Shown here: piece by piece, positions 1-10,255 of the stretch
Position numbering within the stretch: the first letter of the stretch is position 1
Layout: each line of letters opens with the position of its first letter
Source of the DNA: Hyphomicrobiales bacterium
GTDB lineage: Bacteria > Pseudomonadota > Alphaproteobacteria > Rhizobiales > Beijerinckiaceae
Assembly: GCA_019246665.1 (NCBI GenBank)
Contig: JAFAQA010000016.1
Span: forward strand, 1 to 55,305
Direction of reading: 5' to 3'
DNA length: 55,305 nt
Program-made: the position numbers and the translations under genes
The notes under the pieces: generated by a model
What the model was told of the DNA's origin: nothing
What the model saw: only the letters and a program-made list of their open reading frames with translations
The model's database searches: none

Positions 1-217
1 CGCCCATGCGAATGAGACGCTGGGCAAGCTCGATCGCAAAGGGTGTCTTTCCGGTGCCCCCCGCGCTGAAGTTGCCGACGCACAGCACCGGAAGCGCAGA
101 GCGCGTGCCGCGCCCCGACATGCGGTGTGCGGTCACCGCGCCGTACACTGCGCCCAATGGTTGAAGAAGCCTTGCCTCGAGCCCCGGCGTGCGCCACCAG
201 AAGCCCGGCGCGCGCAT
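1..217 (-). CDS. lpxK: Tetraacyldisaccharide 4'-kinase LpxK (N-terminal part, runs off window)
   Basis: Minus-strand translation MRAPGFWWRTPGLEARLLQPLGAVYGAVTAHRMSGRGTRSALPVLCVGNFSAGGTGKTPFAIELAQRLIRMG; LpxK-type P-loop VGNFxAGGTGKTP; adjacent to waaA. Confidence 0.88.
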   Translation of the reverse strand, partial: MRAPGFWWRTPGLEARLLQPLGAVYGAVTAHRMSGRGTRSALPVLCVGNFSAGGTGKTPFAIELAQRLIRMG

Positions 218-281
218 CAATGAATGGTCCTGACGGGAGCCATCGAGAAACAGCGGGAAATGGCTTTCACTGCCACACTCC

Positions 282-1577
282 TCACCGTGTCCCGAGCGCG
301 AAATGCATGAGATAAGGCTCGATCGCGCGCATGGTCCGATCGACGGCGCCCGTGAGCCCCTCGACCGCCGCCCCCGCGGCCCGCACCATCTCCCGCAACC
401 TTTTCGGGTCGGCAATCATTTCGGCGAAAGCAACCGCCAGTGTACGGCTGTCCGAGATTTCGCGCGCACCTCCGGCTTCATCGAGAGCCTCGTAGACGCT
501 CGCGAAATTTTGGACATGGGGACCATGCAGAATGGCGGCTCCGAGCTTCGCCGGCTCGATCGGATTTTGACCGCCATGGGGGACGAGTGATTTGCCCATG
601 AAGACGATCGGCGTCAGGCGGTAGAACAGGCCGAGCTCCCCCATCGTATCGGCCACATAAACGTCGCACGCACTGTCCGGCCCAAGCCGACGTGATCTCA
701 TCGCCGGACGCAAGCCTGCCGCCTTGATGGTCTCGGCGATCTCGGCTCCGCGTTCGGGATGGCGCGGCGCGATGATCGTGAGAAGGCTCGGGAAGCTGTG
801 GGCGAGCAGTCCGTGCGTCTGTGCGATGATCGCCTCTTCTCCGGCATGAGTGCTGGCAGCCAAGAGGACGGGACGCCCCGCGGTCATTCCCTTCAGGGAA
901 GCCAGCGCGATTTGATCGGCCGGCGGCGGCGGCACGTCATATTTGAGATTGCCGGCCGTGACCACCCGATGCGCGCCGAGGAAGCGGTAGCGTTCGGCGT
1001 CGATCTCGGTCTGGGCAAGGCAGAGGTCGAAGCTGCCGGCGAGCATCTCGATGCTTCGCGGCACACGTCGCCAGCGCGCGAGCGAGCGCTCGGACATGCG
1101 CGCATTCACCAGCGCCAGCGGGAGTTGCCGCCGGCGCGCTTCGATGATGGCATTCGGCCAGAGCTCCGATTCCGCGAACAGGGCGAGGTCGGGACACCAA
1201 TGGTCGAGGAAGCGGCGGATGAAGAGGGGCGCGTCGAATGGGGCGTATTGGTGAAAGGCGCCTGCCGGCAAGCGACGCGCCAGAATCTCCGCCGAGGTCA
1301 TGGTGACCGAGGTGACCAGCACATTGAGCGATTTTTCACAAAGGCGCGTCACGATAGGCAAAAGGGAGATTGTCTCACCCACGCTCGCACCATGCAGCCA
1401 AACGAGGCTGCCATCGGGACGCGGACGGGCCGCAATGCCTCTGCGTTCATCGGCGCGGGCCAGATCTTCCTTGCCGCGCCGCGCTCGATACGCAAGGAGC
1501 GCGCCGGCGAAGGGCTGAGCGACGGTCGTCGCCGCGCGATAAAGCGCCAAAGTTGCCGGAACTTCGGCGGTTCTCAT
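282..1577 (-). CDS. waaA: 3-deoxy-D-manno-octulosonic acid transferase
   Basis: HGASVGE, ALFAESELWPN, LVNARMSERS, GQNPIEPA motifs; next to lpxK. Confidence 0.95.
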   Translation of the reverse strand: MRTAEVPATLALYRAATTVAQPFAGALLAYRARRGKEDLARADERRGIAARPRPDGSLVWLHGASVGETISLLPIVTRLCEKSLNVLVTSVTMTSAEILARRLPAGAFHQYAPFDAPLFIRRFLDHWCPDLALFAESELWPNAIIEARRRQLPLALVNARMSERSLARWRRVPRSIEMLAGSFDLCLAQTEIDAERYRFLGAHRVVTAGNLKYDVPPPPADQIALASLKGMTAGRPVLLAASTHAGEEAIIAQTHGLLAHSFPSLLTIIAPRHPERGAEIAETIKAAGLRPAMRSRRLGPDSACDVYVADTMGELGLFYRLTPIVFMGKSLVPHGGQNPIEPAKLGAAILHGPHVQNFASVYEALDEAGGAREISDSRTLAVAFAEMIADPKRLREMVRAAGAAVEGLTGAVDRTMRAIEPYLMHFALGTR

Positions 1578-2290
1578 AGGCTGTCTCCCCCCATCGCGCC
1601 AGGATCGGCGCTCCCCATCAACGCGTAGGCTCGCTCGTGCAGTCTGTCGAGCCCGTTTTCGAGCGCGCGCCTTGCCTGTTCCATCTCGTCCGGCGAGGCG
1701 TCCGGTGCAACGCGGATAGCATCACCGAGCGCGATTACGCCTCGACCGAGGGGTAAACCCATGCTCGCGCGGTCCCAGGTGTCGAAGTCGATGCGGCGGC
1801 TCGCGACCACGGCACAGGGCCTGATCGGCCTGCCGGAGAGCTTGGCGAGCAAAATGATGCCGGGGCCCACGACACGCGCCGTTTTGGGGATATCCGCGGT
1901 GACGCCGACGATAAGTCCGGAGGCGAGCGCATCCAGCATTTCGCGCAGGGCTCGCGCTCCCCCTTTTCGGCGCGGATCGCCCTGACCGGCGCCTGAGCCG
2001 CGCAGCACACCGATGCCAAGGTGTCGCGCGGCGCGCGCATTGATCTCAGCCGTGGCATGCTTGGAGATGAGGCACGTGCATTTATCGACATCGCGGATCA
2101 TGAAAGGCAGCATGAAATGCTGGCCGTGCCAAAGCGCCGCGATAAAAGGTTTGTCCTTGTCGACATCGAGGTAAAGGTCAGGCGGGTCAAGAGTGAAGCG
2201 CGTCGTGCGGCGCAGGAGCCGCAAATAGCTTGCCAAGCCAAAACCGAGCAGAGCCAGCACGGGGCGCGATCGTCCGATTTGCTTCAGCAT
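1574..2290 (-). CDS. DUF374 / lysophospholipid acyltransferase-like protein
   Basis: ALWHGQHFMLPF and GVTADIPKTARVVGPGIILLAKLSGRPI; overlaps waaA start (ATGA-type coupling). Confidence 0.85.
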   Translation of the reverse strand: MLKQIGRSRPVLALLGFGLASYLRLLRRTTRFTLDPPDLYLDVDKDKPFIAALWHGQHFMLPFMIRDVDKCTCLISKHATAEINARAARHLGIGVLRGSGAGQGDPRRKGGARALREMLDALASGLIVGVTADIPKTARVVGPGIILLAKLSGRPIRPCAVVASRRIDFDTWDRASMGLPLGRGVIALGDAIRVAPDASPDEMEQARRALENGLDRLHERAYALMGSADPGAMGGDSL

Positions 2291-2326
2291 AAGGTGATGT
2301 TCGCCCGTTCCCGCCGCCCAGGAAAT

Positions 2327-2578
2327 TCAGGAACCTTGCCCTGGATCGAGAAGGCGATGCAGGTGCACGATGAAATATCGCATTTGCGCATTGTCGACCG
2401 TCGATTGGGCCTTGGCCTTCCATGCTGCGAAGGCGCTTGCGTAATCGGGGAAGATGCCCACGATATCGAGAGCGTCGAGATCCTTGAACTCGACGCTGTC
2501 GATGCTGGTCAACTCACCGCCAAAGACGAGATGCAGGAGCTGGTTTTTTCGGGCGCCTTTTGTCTCTTTCGGTGCCAT
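2327..2578 (-). CDS. DUF4170 domain-containing protein
   Basis: 83 aa, LHLVFGGELTSIDSVEFKDLDALDIVGIFPDYASAFAAWKAKAQSTVDNAQMRYFIVHLHRLL. Confidence 0.8.
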   Translation of the reverse strand: MAPKETKGARKNQLLHLVFGGELTSIDSVEFKDLDALDIVGIFPDYASAFAAWKAKAQSTVDNAQMRYFIVHLHRLLDPGQGS

Positions 2579-2612
2579 TGTCCCACACCTAGCCGCGCCA
2601 GCTGAGCTTGCC

Positions 2613-3503
2613 CTATCGTGGCGCCGATTCGCGATTCGAGGGCCAAGGTTCGGTAGCGCTCAACGTGTTCTCCGGCAAGCCGAGCGCGCGTCTCACCTCT
2701 GCCAGCATGCAGTCAAACGCGTCTGCCGAGGCGGCGAAGAGGCGTCCATGGGTAGTGCTCGCCTGATTATAGCGTGGCACCGTCCCATCCAAGTCGGCGA
2801 GCCTTCCGCCCGCGCGTTCGACGATGAGATGGGCGGCGGCGATATCCCAATCATTGGCGTTCGCCGAGGCGAGCGCCGCATCCAGCGAGCCATCGGCCAA
2901 TCGGCAAAAGCGGTGCGCGAGAGACGGGATCTTCCCCATGGGAATGATCTGCGTGTTATCTGCCGTAAGCGCGTCGAGAAGAAAGCGCGGTCCCGCGACG
3001 CGCGCTTTTGCAAGAGAAGATGCTTGCGACACGTGGATCGGCCTTCCGTTCAGCAACGCTTCACCGTCCGCAACCGCTTCATGCGTCATTTGCAGCGCCG
3101 GCGCGTGCACCACAGCGACACTCGGCACGCCATTGTCCACGAGCGCGATCGAAACGCACCAGCGTGGGTCGCCTTCGATGAAGGCGCGCGTTCCATCAAT
3201 CGGATCGACAACGAAGACGAAACGGCGCTGAAGACGTTCGGGTGAATCGACCGTTTCTTCCGACAGCCAGCCGAATTCCTCGCCGACCACGGCGACGCGG
3301 CGGCGCAAGAACTCATCCACCTCGACATCCGCCGTGGTCACCGGCGAGCTCTTGCCCTTCGTCCAGACGCGCGCCTTGGTACGCTCTCCATTTCGGAACC
3401 ACTTCATCGCAAGCGCACCCGCTTCGATCGCCGCGGCGCGCACGAGCTGATGAAGGTCCTGGCGCGGCTCCTTACCAGTAGCGTGCGGCTTTTCCTGCTT
3501 CAT
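2613..3503 (-). CDS. 3'(2'),5'-bisphosphate nucleotidase / inositol monophosphatase family (CysQ-like)
   Basis: VDPIDGTRAFIEGDPRW and NDWDIAAAHLIVERAGG motifs. Confidence 0.87.
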   Translation of the reverse strand: MKQEKPHATGKEPRQDLHQLVRAAAIEAGALAMKWFRNGERTKARVWTKGKSSPVTTADVEVDEFLRRRVAVVGEEFGWLSEETVDSPERLQRRFVFVVDPIDGTRAFIEGDPRWCVSIALVDNGVPSVAVVHAPALQMTHEAVADGEALLNGRPIHVSQASSLAKARVAGPRFLLDALTADNTQIIPMGKIPSLAHRFCRLADGSLDAALASANANDWDIAAAHLIVERAGGRLADLDGTVPRYNQASTTHGRLFAASADAFDCMLAEVRRALGLPENTLSATEPWPSNRESAPR

Positions 3504-3901
3504 TCGAACGTGCCCGTGAGAAGCCTCAGCGCCGCTGCGATAAGCACGAGCATCGTGGCGGCCACGCCGATGGCGCGCCCGACGCTGGCGCCCTCATGTT
3601 GCGAGAGGCCCGCGGCGTGAGCGACACGCCCGACGATGAAGACGACTCCAAGCGCGTGGATGAAGCCGGCGGACACGCCGCCGAGCGCGAGCAGGATATA
3701 CGCGGCGAGGGCGAAAGGGGCGTATTCGGTGAAATTGCCATGCGCACGGATCGCTCTCGCCAACGCCTTGTTGCCTCCATCGCCCAAGCCGACGCCGGCA
3801 CTGCGGCGACGGTGGATCACCATGATGGCCAGCCCGACGAGCATGAGCATCAACAGGGCGGCGTGGAACATCGCGGCGCCAAGTGGCGCATTCGCAGACA
3901 T
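3500..3901 (-). CDS. MAPEG family membrane protein
   Basis: MSANAPLGAAMFHAALLMLMLVGLAIMVIHRRRSAGVGLGDGGNKALARAIRAHGNFTEYAPFAL; internal Met preferred as start. Confidence 0.85.
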   Translation of the reverse strand: MSANAPLGAAMFHAALLMLMLVGLAIMVIHRRRSAGVGLGDGGNKALARAIRAHGNFTEYAPFALAAYILLALGGVSAGFIHALGVVFIVGRVAHAAGLSQHEGASVGRAIGVAATMLVLIAAALRLLTGTFE

Positions 3902-4088
3902 ATCGCTTCCTTTCGAAAGAGCTTGATAATCGTTCGTCAAGCAAGACTCGACGAGCCGGGCCGGAAAAGGCTCAAGCACGGTGTCTTAACCACGCCCCTT
4001 AAGCTTTCGCCAGCGGTTTCTCTGCAGAATCGCTTCAACGCCGGGTGCCACTAAAACAATGCCCGGCAGCCTTTAACAGGGGCGTCGA

Positions 4089-4613
4089 ATGTTGGATGAA
4101 GCCAGGCTGCAAGCCGGGGCGGAAGGTGCAAGCCGATCCGCCCCGGCCGGCGAAACGCAAAAGCGCGTGCGGGAGAACCGCGCAGACCTCGGACACGCCT
4201 TCGCCGGTGCGACAGGCGAGCTTGTCGTGACGCGTCCACTTTCCTCCACCTTGATCACTTCACGCGAGCCGCGATCAGCTTTTCTCGGGGTGATGCTGAA
4301 AGCGCCCGCCATGGACGAGCGTCGCGGCTACGCGATCGTCCTCGCCGCGAAATGCGGCCATGAGGATATAGTGCTGGCACGTGATCTCGATAAAGACGAG
4401 GTCGTGGCGCGTTGGCGCGGATTGGCTGGGTCCTTGGGTCTGCCACCTTTGCTTTGCCACGCGAATGGGGAGACCGAATTCCTGCACAAGCAGCTCGGCG
4501 CCGTCGCGCTCGGTCGCCACGCTGCAAGGCGGCGGCGAAGGCTTGCCCCCCATCGCAGGCCACGTTTCCTGATGCGTCGCAAAGCCGGGCGGGCTATAAC
4601 GGCGAAAGCTTGA
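4089..4613 (+). CDS. DUF6101 family protein
   Basis: SAFLGVMLKAP...VLAAKCGHEDIVLARDLDKDEVVARWRGLAGSLGLPPLLCHANGE...RRRRRLAPHRRPRFLMRRKAGR resembles DUF6101 family. Confidence 0.65.
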   Translation: MLDEARLQAGAEGASRSAPAGETQKRVRENRADLGHAFAGATGELVVTRPLSSTLITSREPRSAFLGVMLKAPAMDERRGYAIVLAAKCGHEDIVLARDLDKDEVVARWRGLAGSLGLPPLLCHANGETEFLHKQLGAVALGRHAARRRRRLAPHRRPRFLMRRKAGRAITAKA

Positions 4614-4617
4614 GGTG

Positions 4618-4718
4618 CTTAGAACCCGTTGCGTTTAGATGAGATCAGCAGTGTCAGGTTATCCTTTTATGATGATCTGATCGCAAACCTGCGGCAAGTT
4701 TTGCCGATCATGCTCTGG
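4618..4718. repeat. Palindrome-bearing intergenic repeat, copy A (diverged)
   Basis: cttagaacccgttgcgtttagatgagatcagcagtgtcaggttatc...gatgatctgatcgcaaacc...ttttgccgatcatgctctgg; shared with copies at 21.2 and 24.9 kb. Confidence 0.75.
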
Positions 4719-4735
4719 CGCCAAGCTGTCCAACC

Positions 4736-5677
4736 TCACGCACTCGCGATGAAGGCATCGGCTAATAGGCCGGCGAACAAGATCAAGCCCGCCGTCCAAT
4801 TCGAACGAAACAGCATGAGGGCCTTTGTCGGATCGGAGCTATCGATCGAAGCCGTCTGCCAGGCGAGATGGGCCGCGAAACCGGCACAGCCGAGATAGCC
4901 GAAAATATTGCCGCCCACGAGAATGAGCGACAAGGTCACCAAAAGCACTGTTAACGCCTGGAACGAGGCGACCGCGAGCCTCACACGCCCGCCGAAGAGC
5001 CGCGCGGTCGAGCGCACCCCAATGATCGAATCGTCACGCAAATCCTGCAGCGCGTAGATGGTGTCATAAGCGATAGTCCAAGCGATCGCGCCCGCGTAGA
5101 GCAGGAGCGGCGGCCAATCGAGGCTACCGAACAAGGCTGCCCACCCCATCAGCGCGCCCCAGGCGAATGCGAGGCCGAGCACGGCCTGCGGCCAAAAGGT
5201 TATGCGCTTCATCAAGGGGTAGATCGCGACAACAGCGAGCGAGGCGAGGCCGAGACCGATGCTGAAGCCGTTGAAGCTCACGAGGACGCCGGCGCCGACG
5301 AGGGCGAGCACTCCCATGAAAAGGAACGCCGCGCGCGGCCGCACCTCTCCGGCTGGCAGCGGGCGCGCGCGTGTTCGCTCGACCTTCGCGTCGATATCCC
5401 GATCGAGAAGGTCGTTCCAGGTCGAGCCCGCGCCGCGCATGGCGATGGCGCCGATCAGGAAAAGCAGGAGGTGATAGGGGTTGGGCCACGGATTCTCCGC
5501 GGCGATAGCGGCAAGCGCCGCGGACCACCAGCAGGGCAACAGCAGGAGCTTCCAGCCGATCGGGCGGTCAAGCCTGGCGAGTCGCACGTAGGGACGCGCC
5601 CACTCCGGGGCAAATCTCTCCGCTAACGTGCCGGGCGCCGTATCGAGAAGACGGGCGGGCGCGCCCGTCGCGCTCAC
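4736..5677 (-). CDS. ubiA: 4-hydroxybenzoate polyprenyltransferase
   Basis: GAGSTWNDLLDRDIDAKVERTRARPLPAG and IAYDTIYALQDLRDDSIIGVRSTA signatures. Confidence 0.95.
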   Translation of the reverse strand: MSATGAPARLLDTAPGTLAERFAPEWARPYVRLARLDRPIGWKLLLLPCWWSAALAAIAAENPWPNPYHLLLFLIGAIAMRGAGSTWNDLLDRDIDAKVERTRARPLPAGEVRPRAAFLFMGVLALVGAGVLVSFNGFSIGLGLASLAVVAIYPLMKRITFWPQAVLGLAFAWGALMGWAALFGSLDWPPLLLYAGAIAWTIAYDTIYALQDLRDDSIIGVRSTARLFGGRVRLAVASFQALTVLLVTLSLILVGGNIFGYLGCAGFAAHLAWQTASIDSSDPTKALMLFRSNWTAGLILFAGLLADAFIASA

Positions 5678-6186
5678 AGCGCGCTCGGAGGGATCTTGAC
5701 CCGTGGCGCGAGCGGATCGGAATGCATGTCGACGCTGAAGGCGTCGTCCTGCCCATTCTTAGCCGCCTGCTCGGCCTGGTGCTTGAGCTTGGCGAACTGG
5801 GCGGCGGCTGCGCAGGCCTTGCCACGAATGTTCGAGACATTGGTCGATTCGGCCTCGAGCCCAGCGATCTGGCTATCCTCGATCGAGCACCAATCCTTGT
5901 TGGATTTCGCCCAAGCGAGGACGCGCGCATTCGCGCTCGAGAGCCCGTTGAAGAGCGAGCACGCGGTCATCGGATCGGTGTGCTTTTTCGGCAAGGACTG
6001 GATCTTCTGAATCCAGCCGATACGAGCCTTGAAAAGTTCACCACCCTTTTGGCAATCCGACGACACTTGCTGCGCGAAAACGCTCGCTGGAGCGAGCGCA
6101 AGCGCCGCGAAGAGGGCCATCGCGCCAATAAGCTTAGAGCCGCGGCGCAATGCTTTTGTCGATGCTGGCATCAAGATCCTCCCCAA
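5674..6186 (-). CDS. Secreted/periplasmic hypothetical protein
   Basis: N-terminal signal peptide ending SVFAQQ; Cys-containing mature part; overlaps ubiA. Confidence 0.7.
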   Translation of the reverse strand: MGRILMPASTKALRRGSKLIGAMALFAALALAPASVFAQQVSSDCQKGGELFKARIGWIQKIQSLPKKHTDPMTACSLFNGLSSANARVLAWAKSNKDWCSIEDSQIAGLEAESTNVSNIRGKACAAAAQFAKLKHQAEQAAKNGQDDAFSVDMHSDPLAPRVKIPPSAL

Positions 6187-6435
6187 ATCGGAGCGGTCAA
6201 ATAGCGGCGGCGGCGAGGGAGCGCAACCTCAATGGTGACGGTCGAGCCCAAAAACGAGCGCATGGGGTCGGGAAGTTGCAGGAAAAAAAGGCACAATTGA
6301 GGGCGCTACATTCGATCGAACCGAGGCTTGCCAGGCACGGGCGAGAGCCGCCTCGAAGCTTCCGGCTTGCCTTCGAGAAGCCTCGCCCTCATGACCGGAG
6401 TGCCCTCGCCAGGAGGGTATGGATCGGGACCCTGC

Positions 6436-7179
6436 ATGAACGAACAAGAGCTCGGCGCCTGCAGGCTTTTTGTGGAAGCCGATCTCGCCATTGGCGGATC
6501 CGTCGCGCTTTCGCCGCAGCAAGATCACTATCTTCGCCATGTCCTGCGCCTTCGAAACGGCGCCGAGCTTCGCGCCTTCAATGGACGCGATGGCGAATGG
6601 CTCGCCCGTCTTGTCGGCGAAAGCAGGCGATCAGCGAGGCTCGAGCTCGTCGAGGTGATCCGACCGCAGACGGCGCCCGGCGATCTTCACCTCCTTTTCG
6701 CGCCTCTGAAACAAGCCCGCTTCGATTATATGGTGCAAAAGGCGGTGGAAATGGGGGCATCGCGCCTCGTTCCGGTGATCACCCGTTACACTCAAGTCAC
6801 GAGGGTCAACGAAACACGCTTGCGAGCCAATGCGATCGAGGCGGCCGAGCAATGCGGCATCCTATCCCTGCCCCAGACTACAAATCCGCTTCAGCTAACG
6901 AAGGCCATAAGCGAGCTTGAACCTAACCGCCTCCTCATCTTCTGCGATGAAGCTGCGGAGCGCGAAAACCCCCTTCACGCCCTCGGAGGTGTGAGGCGCG
7001 GTGCGCTTGCGGTGCTCATCGGGCCGGAAGGCGGCTTTGCCGAGGAGGAGCGTCGGGCGCTGCTCGGCAGGCCCGCAACGCTTCGTCTTTCGCTGGGTCC
7101 ACGCATCATGCGAGCCGATACCGCCGCCGTTGCCGCCTTGGCGCTCGTGCAAGCTACCCTGGGGGATTGGAGTGAATGA
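6436..7179 (+). CDS. rsmE: 16S rRNA (uracil1498-N3)-methyltransferase
   Basis: HYLRHVLRLRNGAEL, QKAVEMGASRLVPVIT, LIGPEGGFAEEE, LGPRIMRADTAAVAAL motifs. Confidence 0.95.
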   Translation: MNEQELGACRLFVEADLAIGGSVALSPQQDHYLRHVLRLRNGAELRAFNGRDGEWLARLVGESRRSARLELVEVIRPQTAPGDLHLLFAPLKQARFDYMVQKAVEMGASRLVPVITRYTQVTRVNETRLRANAIEAAEQCGILSLPQTTNPLQLTKAISELEPNRLLIFCDEAAERENPLHALGGVRRGALAVLIGPEGGFAEEERRALLGRPATLRLSLGPRIMRADTAAVAALALVQATLGDWSE

Positions 7180-7378
7180 ACAATGACATGCGCAAGGCCA
7201 ATTCCGTTCTCGCAAGAACACGAGATCGTGCGTTTTACGACGATCATTCGATGGCGACATTGCGGCGTCACGTCGAAGCACATATGTAGATTTTTCCCCG
7301 CAGCGAGCGGGTGATCGCCTCGGTGCCCACCGGGTGGCATCGCCCCCTTCGTATCACCGGAAGAAGGAACAGCTCGGC

Positions 7379-8749
7379 ATGGCGCGCGACGTCTCGGACA
7401 CGACGCCGATTGAAGGTCGCGACCAGCTCGTCGCCTGGATCGAGAAGGGCTGCAAACCGGAAAGCGCCTATCGCATCGGCACGGAGCACGAGAAATTCCC
7501 GTTTTATCGCGCGAGCCAAGCTCCCGTGCCCTATGCAGGCGAGCGCGGTATCCGGGCGCTCCTCGCCGGCATGCAGAGAAGCCTCGGCTGGGAGCCGATC
7601 CTCGACGGCGAAAACCTCATCGGGCTTGCTGATGAGAAAGGACAAGGCGCGATCTCGCTCGAACCGGGGGGCCAGTTCGAGCTGTCCGGCGCCCCGGTCG
7701 AGACCGTCCACGACACCAAGGTCGAGCTCAAGGATCATCTCGATCGCTTGCATGCGGTCGCCGAGCCCCTCGATGTCGGCTTCCTCGGCCTCGGGCACTC
7801 GCCCACCTGGACGCGCGCCGAGACGCCGATCATGCCCAAGCATCGCTATGCAATCATGCGGGCCTATATGCCGAAAGTCGGCACGCGCGGCCTCGACATG
7901 ATGCTTCGCACCTCGACCGTGCAAGTGAATCTCGATTTCTCTTCCGAAGCCGACATGGTGAAGAAGCTGAGAGTTGGCGTCGCCTTGCAGCCGGTCGCCA
8001 CGGCTCTTTTCGCGAATTCGCCTTTTACGGAAGGGCGGCCGAGCGGATTCTTGTCGATGCGCTCGGAGATCTGGCGCGACACGGACAATCAGCGAGCCGG
8101 GATGATCCCTTTCACGTTCGAGGAGGGCATGGGATTTGAACGCTACGTCGAATACGCGCTCGACGTGCCGCTATATTTTGTGAAACGCGGCGACACCTAT
8201 CACGACGTGGCGGGCGCGTCCTTCCGCGACCTGCTCGCCGGCAAGCTTGCCGCACTCCCGGGCGAGCGCGCGACGATGTCGGATTGGGTGAACCACCTCG
8301 GCACCTTGTTCCCCGAGGTGCGTGTGAAGCGCTACCTCGAGATGCGTGGCGCCGATTGTGGCTCGCCCGCGCAAATCTTGGCCTTGCCGGCGTTCTGGGT
8401 GGGGCTGCTCTATGATCAGGCGAGCCTTGATGCTGCCTATGAGATGGTGAAGGATTGGAGTCCCGAGGAGCGCCAGGCGCTCCGGGACGCGGTGCCGAAA
8501 TTGGCGCTCTCCGCCCCTTTCCGCAAGGGTACGGTTAATGACCTTGCTCGCCAGGCGCTCGATCTGTCGCGCGCGGGGTTGAAGCAGCGTGCGCGCCGCG
8601 ACCACCACAGCTTCGACGAGACGCGCTATCTCGCACCGCTCGAATCCTTCGTCGAACGCAAGCGCACATCGGCCGAAGCATGGCTCGAGGTCTATCACGA
8701 GCGTTGGGGAAAAAAGATCGATCCCATCTTCACCGAGGCGGCGATCTGA
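7379..8749 (+). CDS. gshA: Glutamate--cysteine ligase (plant/alphaproteobacterial type)
   Basis: GTEHEKFPF, LEPGGQFELSGAP, LGLGHSPTW; adjacent to rsmE as in many Rhizobiales. Confidence 0.93.
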   Translation: MARDVSDTTPIEGRDQLVAWIEKGCKPESAYRIGTEHEKFPFYRASQAPVPYAGERGIRALLAGMQRSLGWEPILDGENLIGLADEKGQGAISLEPGGQFELSGAPVETVHDTKVELKDHLDRLHAVAEPLDVGFLGLGHSPTWTRAETPIMPKHRYAIMRAYMPKVGTRGLDMMLRTSTVQVNLDFSSEADMVKKLRVGVALQPVATALFANSPFTEGRPSGFLSMRSEIWRDTDNQRAGMIPFTFEEGMGFERYVEYALDVPLYFVKRGDTYHDVAGASFRDLLAGKLAALPGERATMSDWVNHLGTLFPEVRVKRYLEMRGADCGSPAQILALPAFWVGLLYDQASLDAAYEMVKDWSPEERQALRDAVPKLALSAPFRKGTVNDLARQALDLSRAGLKQRARRDHHSFDETRYLAPLESFVERKRTSAEAWLEVYHERWGKKIDPIFTEAAI

Positions 8750-8755
8750 TGGGAA

Positions 8756-9541
8756 TCAAGAGGCCTTGCCGGTCGCGCCCCGCATATAGGCGTTGAGTAT
8801 GTCCTGAACCGCCGAGGCGTGAGCGCTCTGCACTTGCGCGCCCGTCTTAAACATTCCAGTCAACACCTCGAGCCCCGCTTGCATCGCCGGGTTCATGCCC
8901 GGCATCCCGGGTGATGAAGCGCCAGGTTGCGGCGCCGCAGCCACTCCGCCGGGCTGGACCGCCGCTGTTCCCGCATGCATCATGTTCCCCACGACGTTGC
9001 TCAAAATATTGCCGAGCATTCCCCCTCCTGGCTGGCCGGCAGTCTGACCCGCTGGCGCGGCTCCGGCCGCGCCACCAAGGGCGCCTGAGGCAAGCTGACC
9101 GAGAAGCCCGCCGAGACCCTGGTTAGACGCGGATTTGAAGAGACCGCTCATCAGCATGCTCGCGATCACGGGCATCATGGCCATGAGAATTCCCGGATTG
9201 ATGCCCGTCGCTTTCGACACTTGCTGCACGATGGCGGAGGTCGCCTGCCCCGGCCCGAAGAGCTGGCCGAGCACATCGTTTCCCGCGCTGATGGTCTGTT
9301 GATTGAGATGCGAGTTCGGATCGTCGAAGGTGGTCGCATGTTGCCCGCCCAGCATGGACCCGATGATCTGAGAAAGTGACCCCATGTTCTGGGCCTGATT
9401 ATGCAAGCCGACAGAAAAAGCTGGAAGCAGCGCATTGATGGCCGCTTGCGCTTGCTCTTGCGTCAATCCGAATTGCTTCGCGAGATTGGGAATGGCTTGG
9501 CCGCCTTGGGCCGATTGCATGATTTCGGACAGGTTGAACAT
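8756..9541 (-). CDS. DUF937 domain-containing protein
   Basis: MFNLSEIMQSAQGGQAIPNLAKQFGLTQEQAQAAINALLPAFSVGL; Gly/Ala/Pro-rich C-terminal part. Confidence 0.85.
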   Translation of the reverse strand: MFNLSEIMQSAQGGQAIPNLAKQFGLTQEQAQAAINALLPAFSVGLHNQAQNMGSLSQIIGSMLGGQHATTFDDPNSHLNQQTISAGNDVLGQLFGPGQATSAIVQQVSKATGINPGILMAMMPVIASMLMSGLFKSASNQGLGGLLGQLASGALGGAAGAAPAGQTAGQPGGGMLGNILSNVVGNMMHAGTAAVQPGGVAAAPQPGASSPGMPGMNPAMQAGLEVLTGMFKTGAQVQSAHASAVQDILNAYMRGATGKAS

Positions 9542-9632
9542 GGCGCGCTCCTGGAACTTGCGCCGGCGGGGCGTCGGCAATCTTGACCTTAACCGAGCAC
9601 GCAAGGCGCGCAAGCAGCACGACTCGCCGCCC

Positions 9633-10139
9633 TCAGTCGAGCGGAATGCGGGTTTCGTATTTCACGCGCGACAGGCTGAAGCTCGTCCGAAAGCGCCTGA
9701 TGTTGTGCTCCGTGGCGAGCACGCGGCGCGCAAAACCGTTATAAGCCTCCATGTCACGGCAGAGCACGGTGAGAAGATAATCGATCTCGCCCGAGACGAA
9801 GTAGCATTGCTGCACTTCAGGCTCGGCCGCGATCCTGCGCTCGAAAGCCGCAAGAACATCCTCGCGCTGACGCTCGAGCTCGACCCCGACAAAAGCCACG
9901 ATCGAACGCCCGACACTCTCCGGATCAAGGACGGCGACATCCTTCGCGATCACCTTCTCGGCCCGCAGCCGTCGAACGCGTTTGAGGCAGGCGGGCGGCG
10001 AGAGACCGATCTTATCGGCGAGCGCAAGATTGGTGATCTGGTTGTCGTCTTGGAGCATGTCGAGAATGCGCCGGTCCGCCGCGTCGAGACACGCTCCTAC
10101 GCGTCGAACTGAGCGGCCTGGTTGAGCTTGGCTTTTCAT
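9633..10139 (-). CDS. Lrp/AsnC family transcriptional regulator
   Basis: LDAADRRILDMLQDDNQITNLALADKIGLSPPACLKRVRRLRAEKVI HTH and RAM domain. Confidence 0.93.
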   Translation of the reverse strand: MKSQAQPGRSVRRVGACLDAADRRILDMLQDDNQITNLALADKIGLSPPACLKRVRRLRAEKVIAKDVAVLDPESVGRSIVAFVGVELERQREDVLAAFERRIAAEPEVQQCYFVSGEIDYLLTVLCRDMEAYNGFARRVLATEHNIRRFRTSFSLSRVKYETRIPLD

Positions 10140-10255
10140 TTATTTCTCCGAATACATCCCGCCACGCAATTGAACGGAATCAATGGACCGTCAATAAGAA
10201 ATTTGATCCGTCGAATATCGAGGTAAAGTAGAGGCGATCACGCAAGGAGAATCCG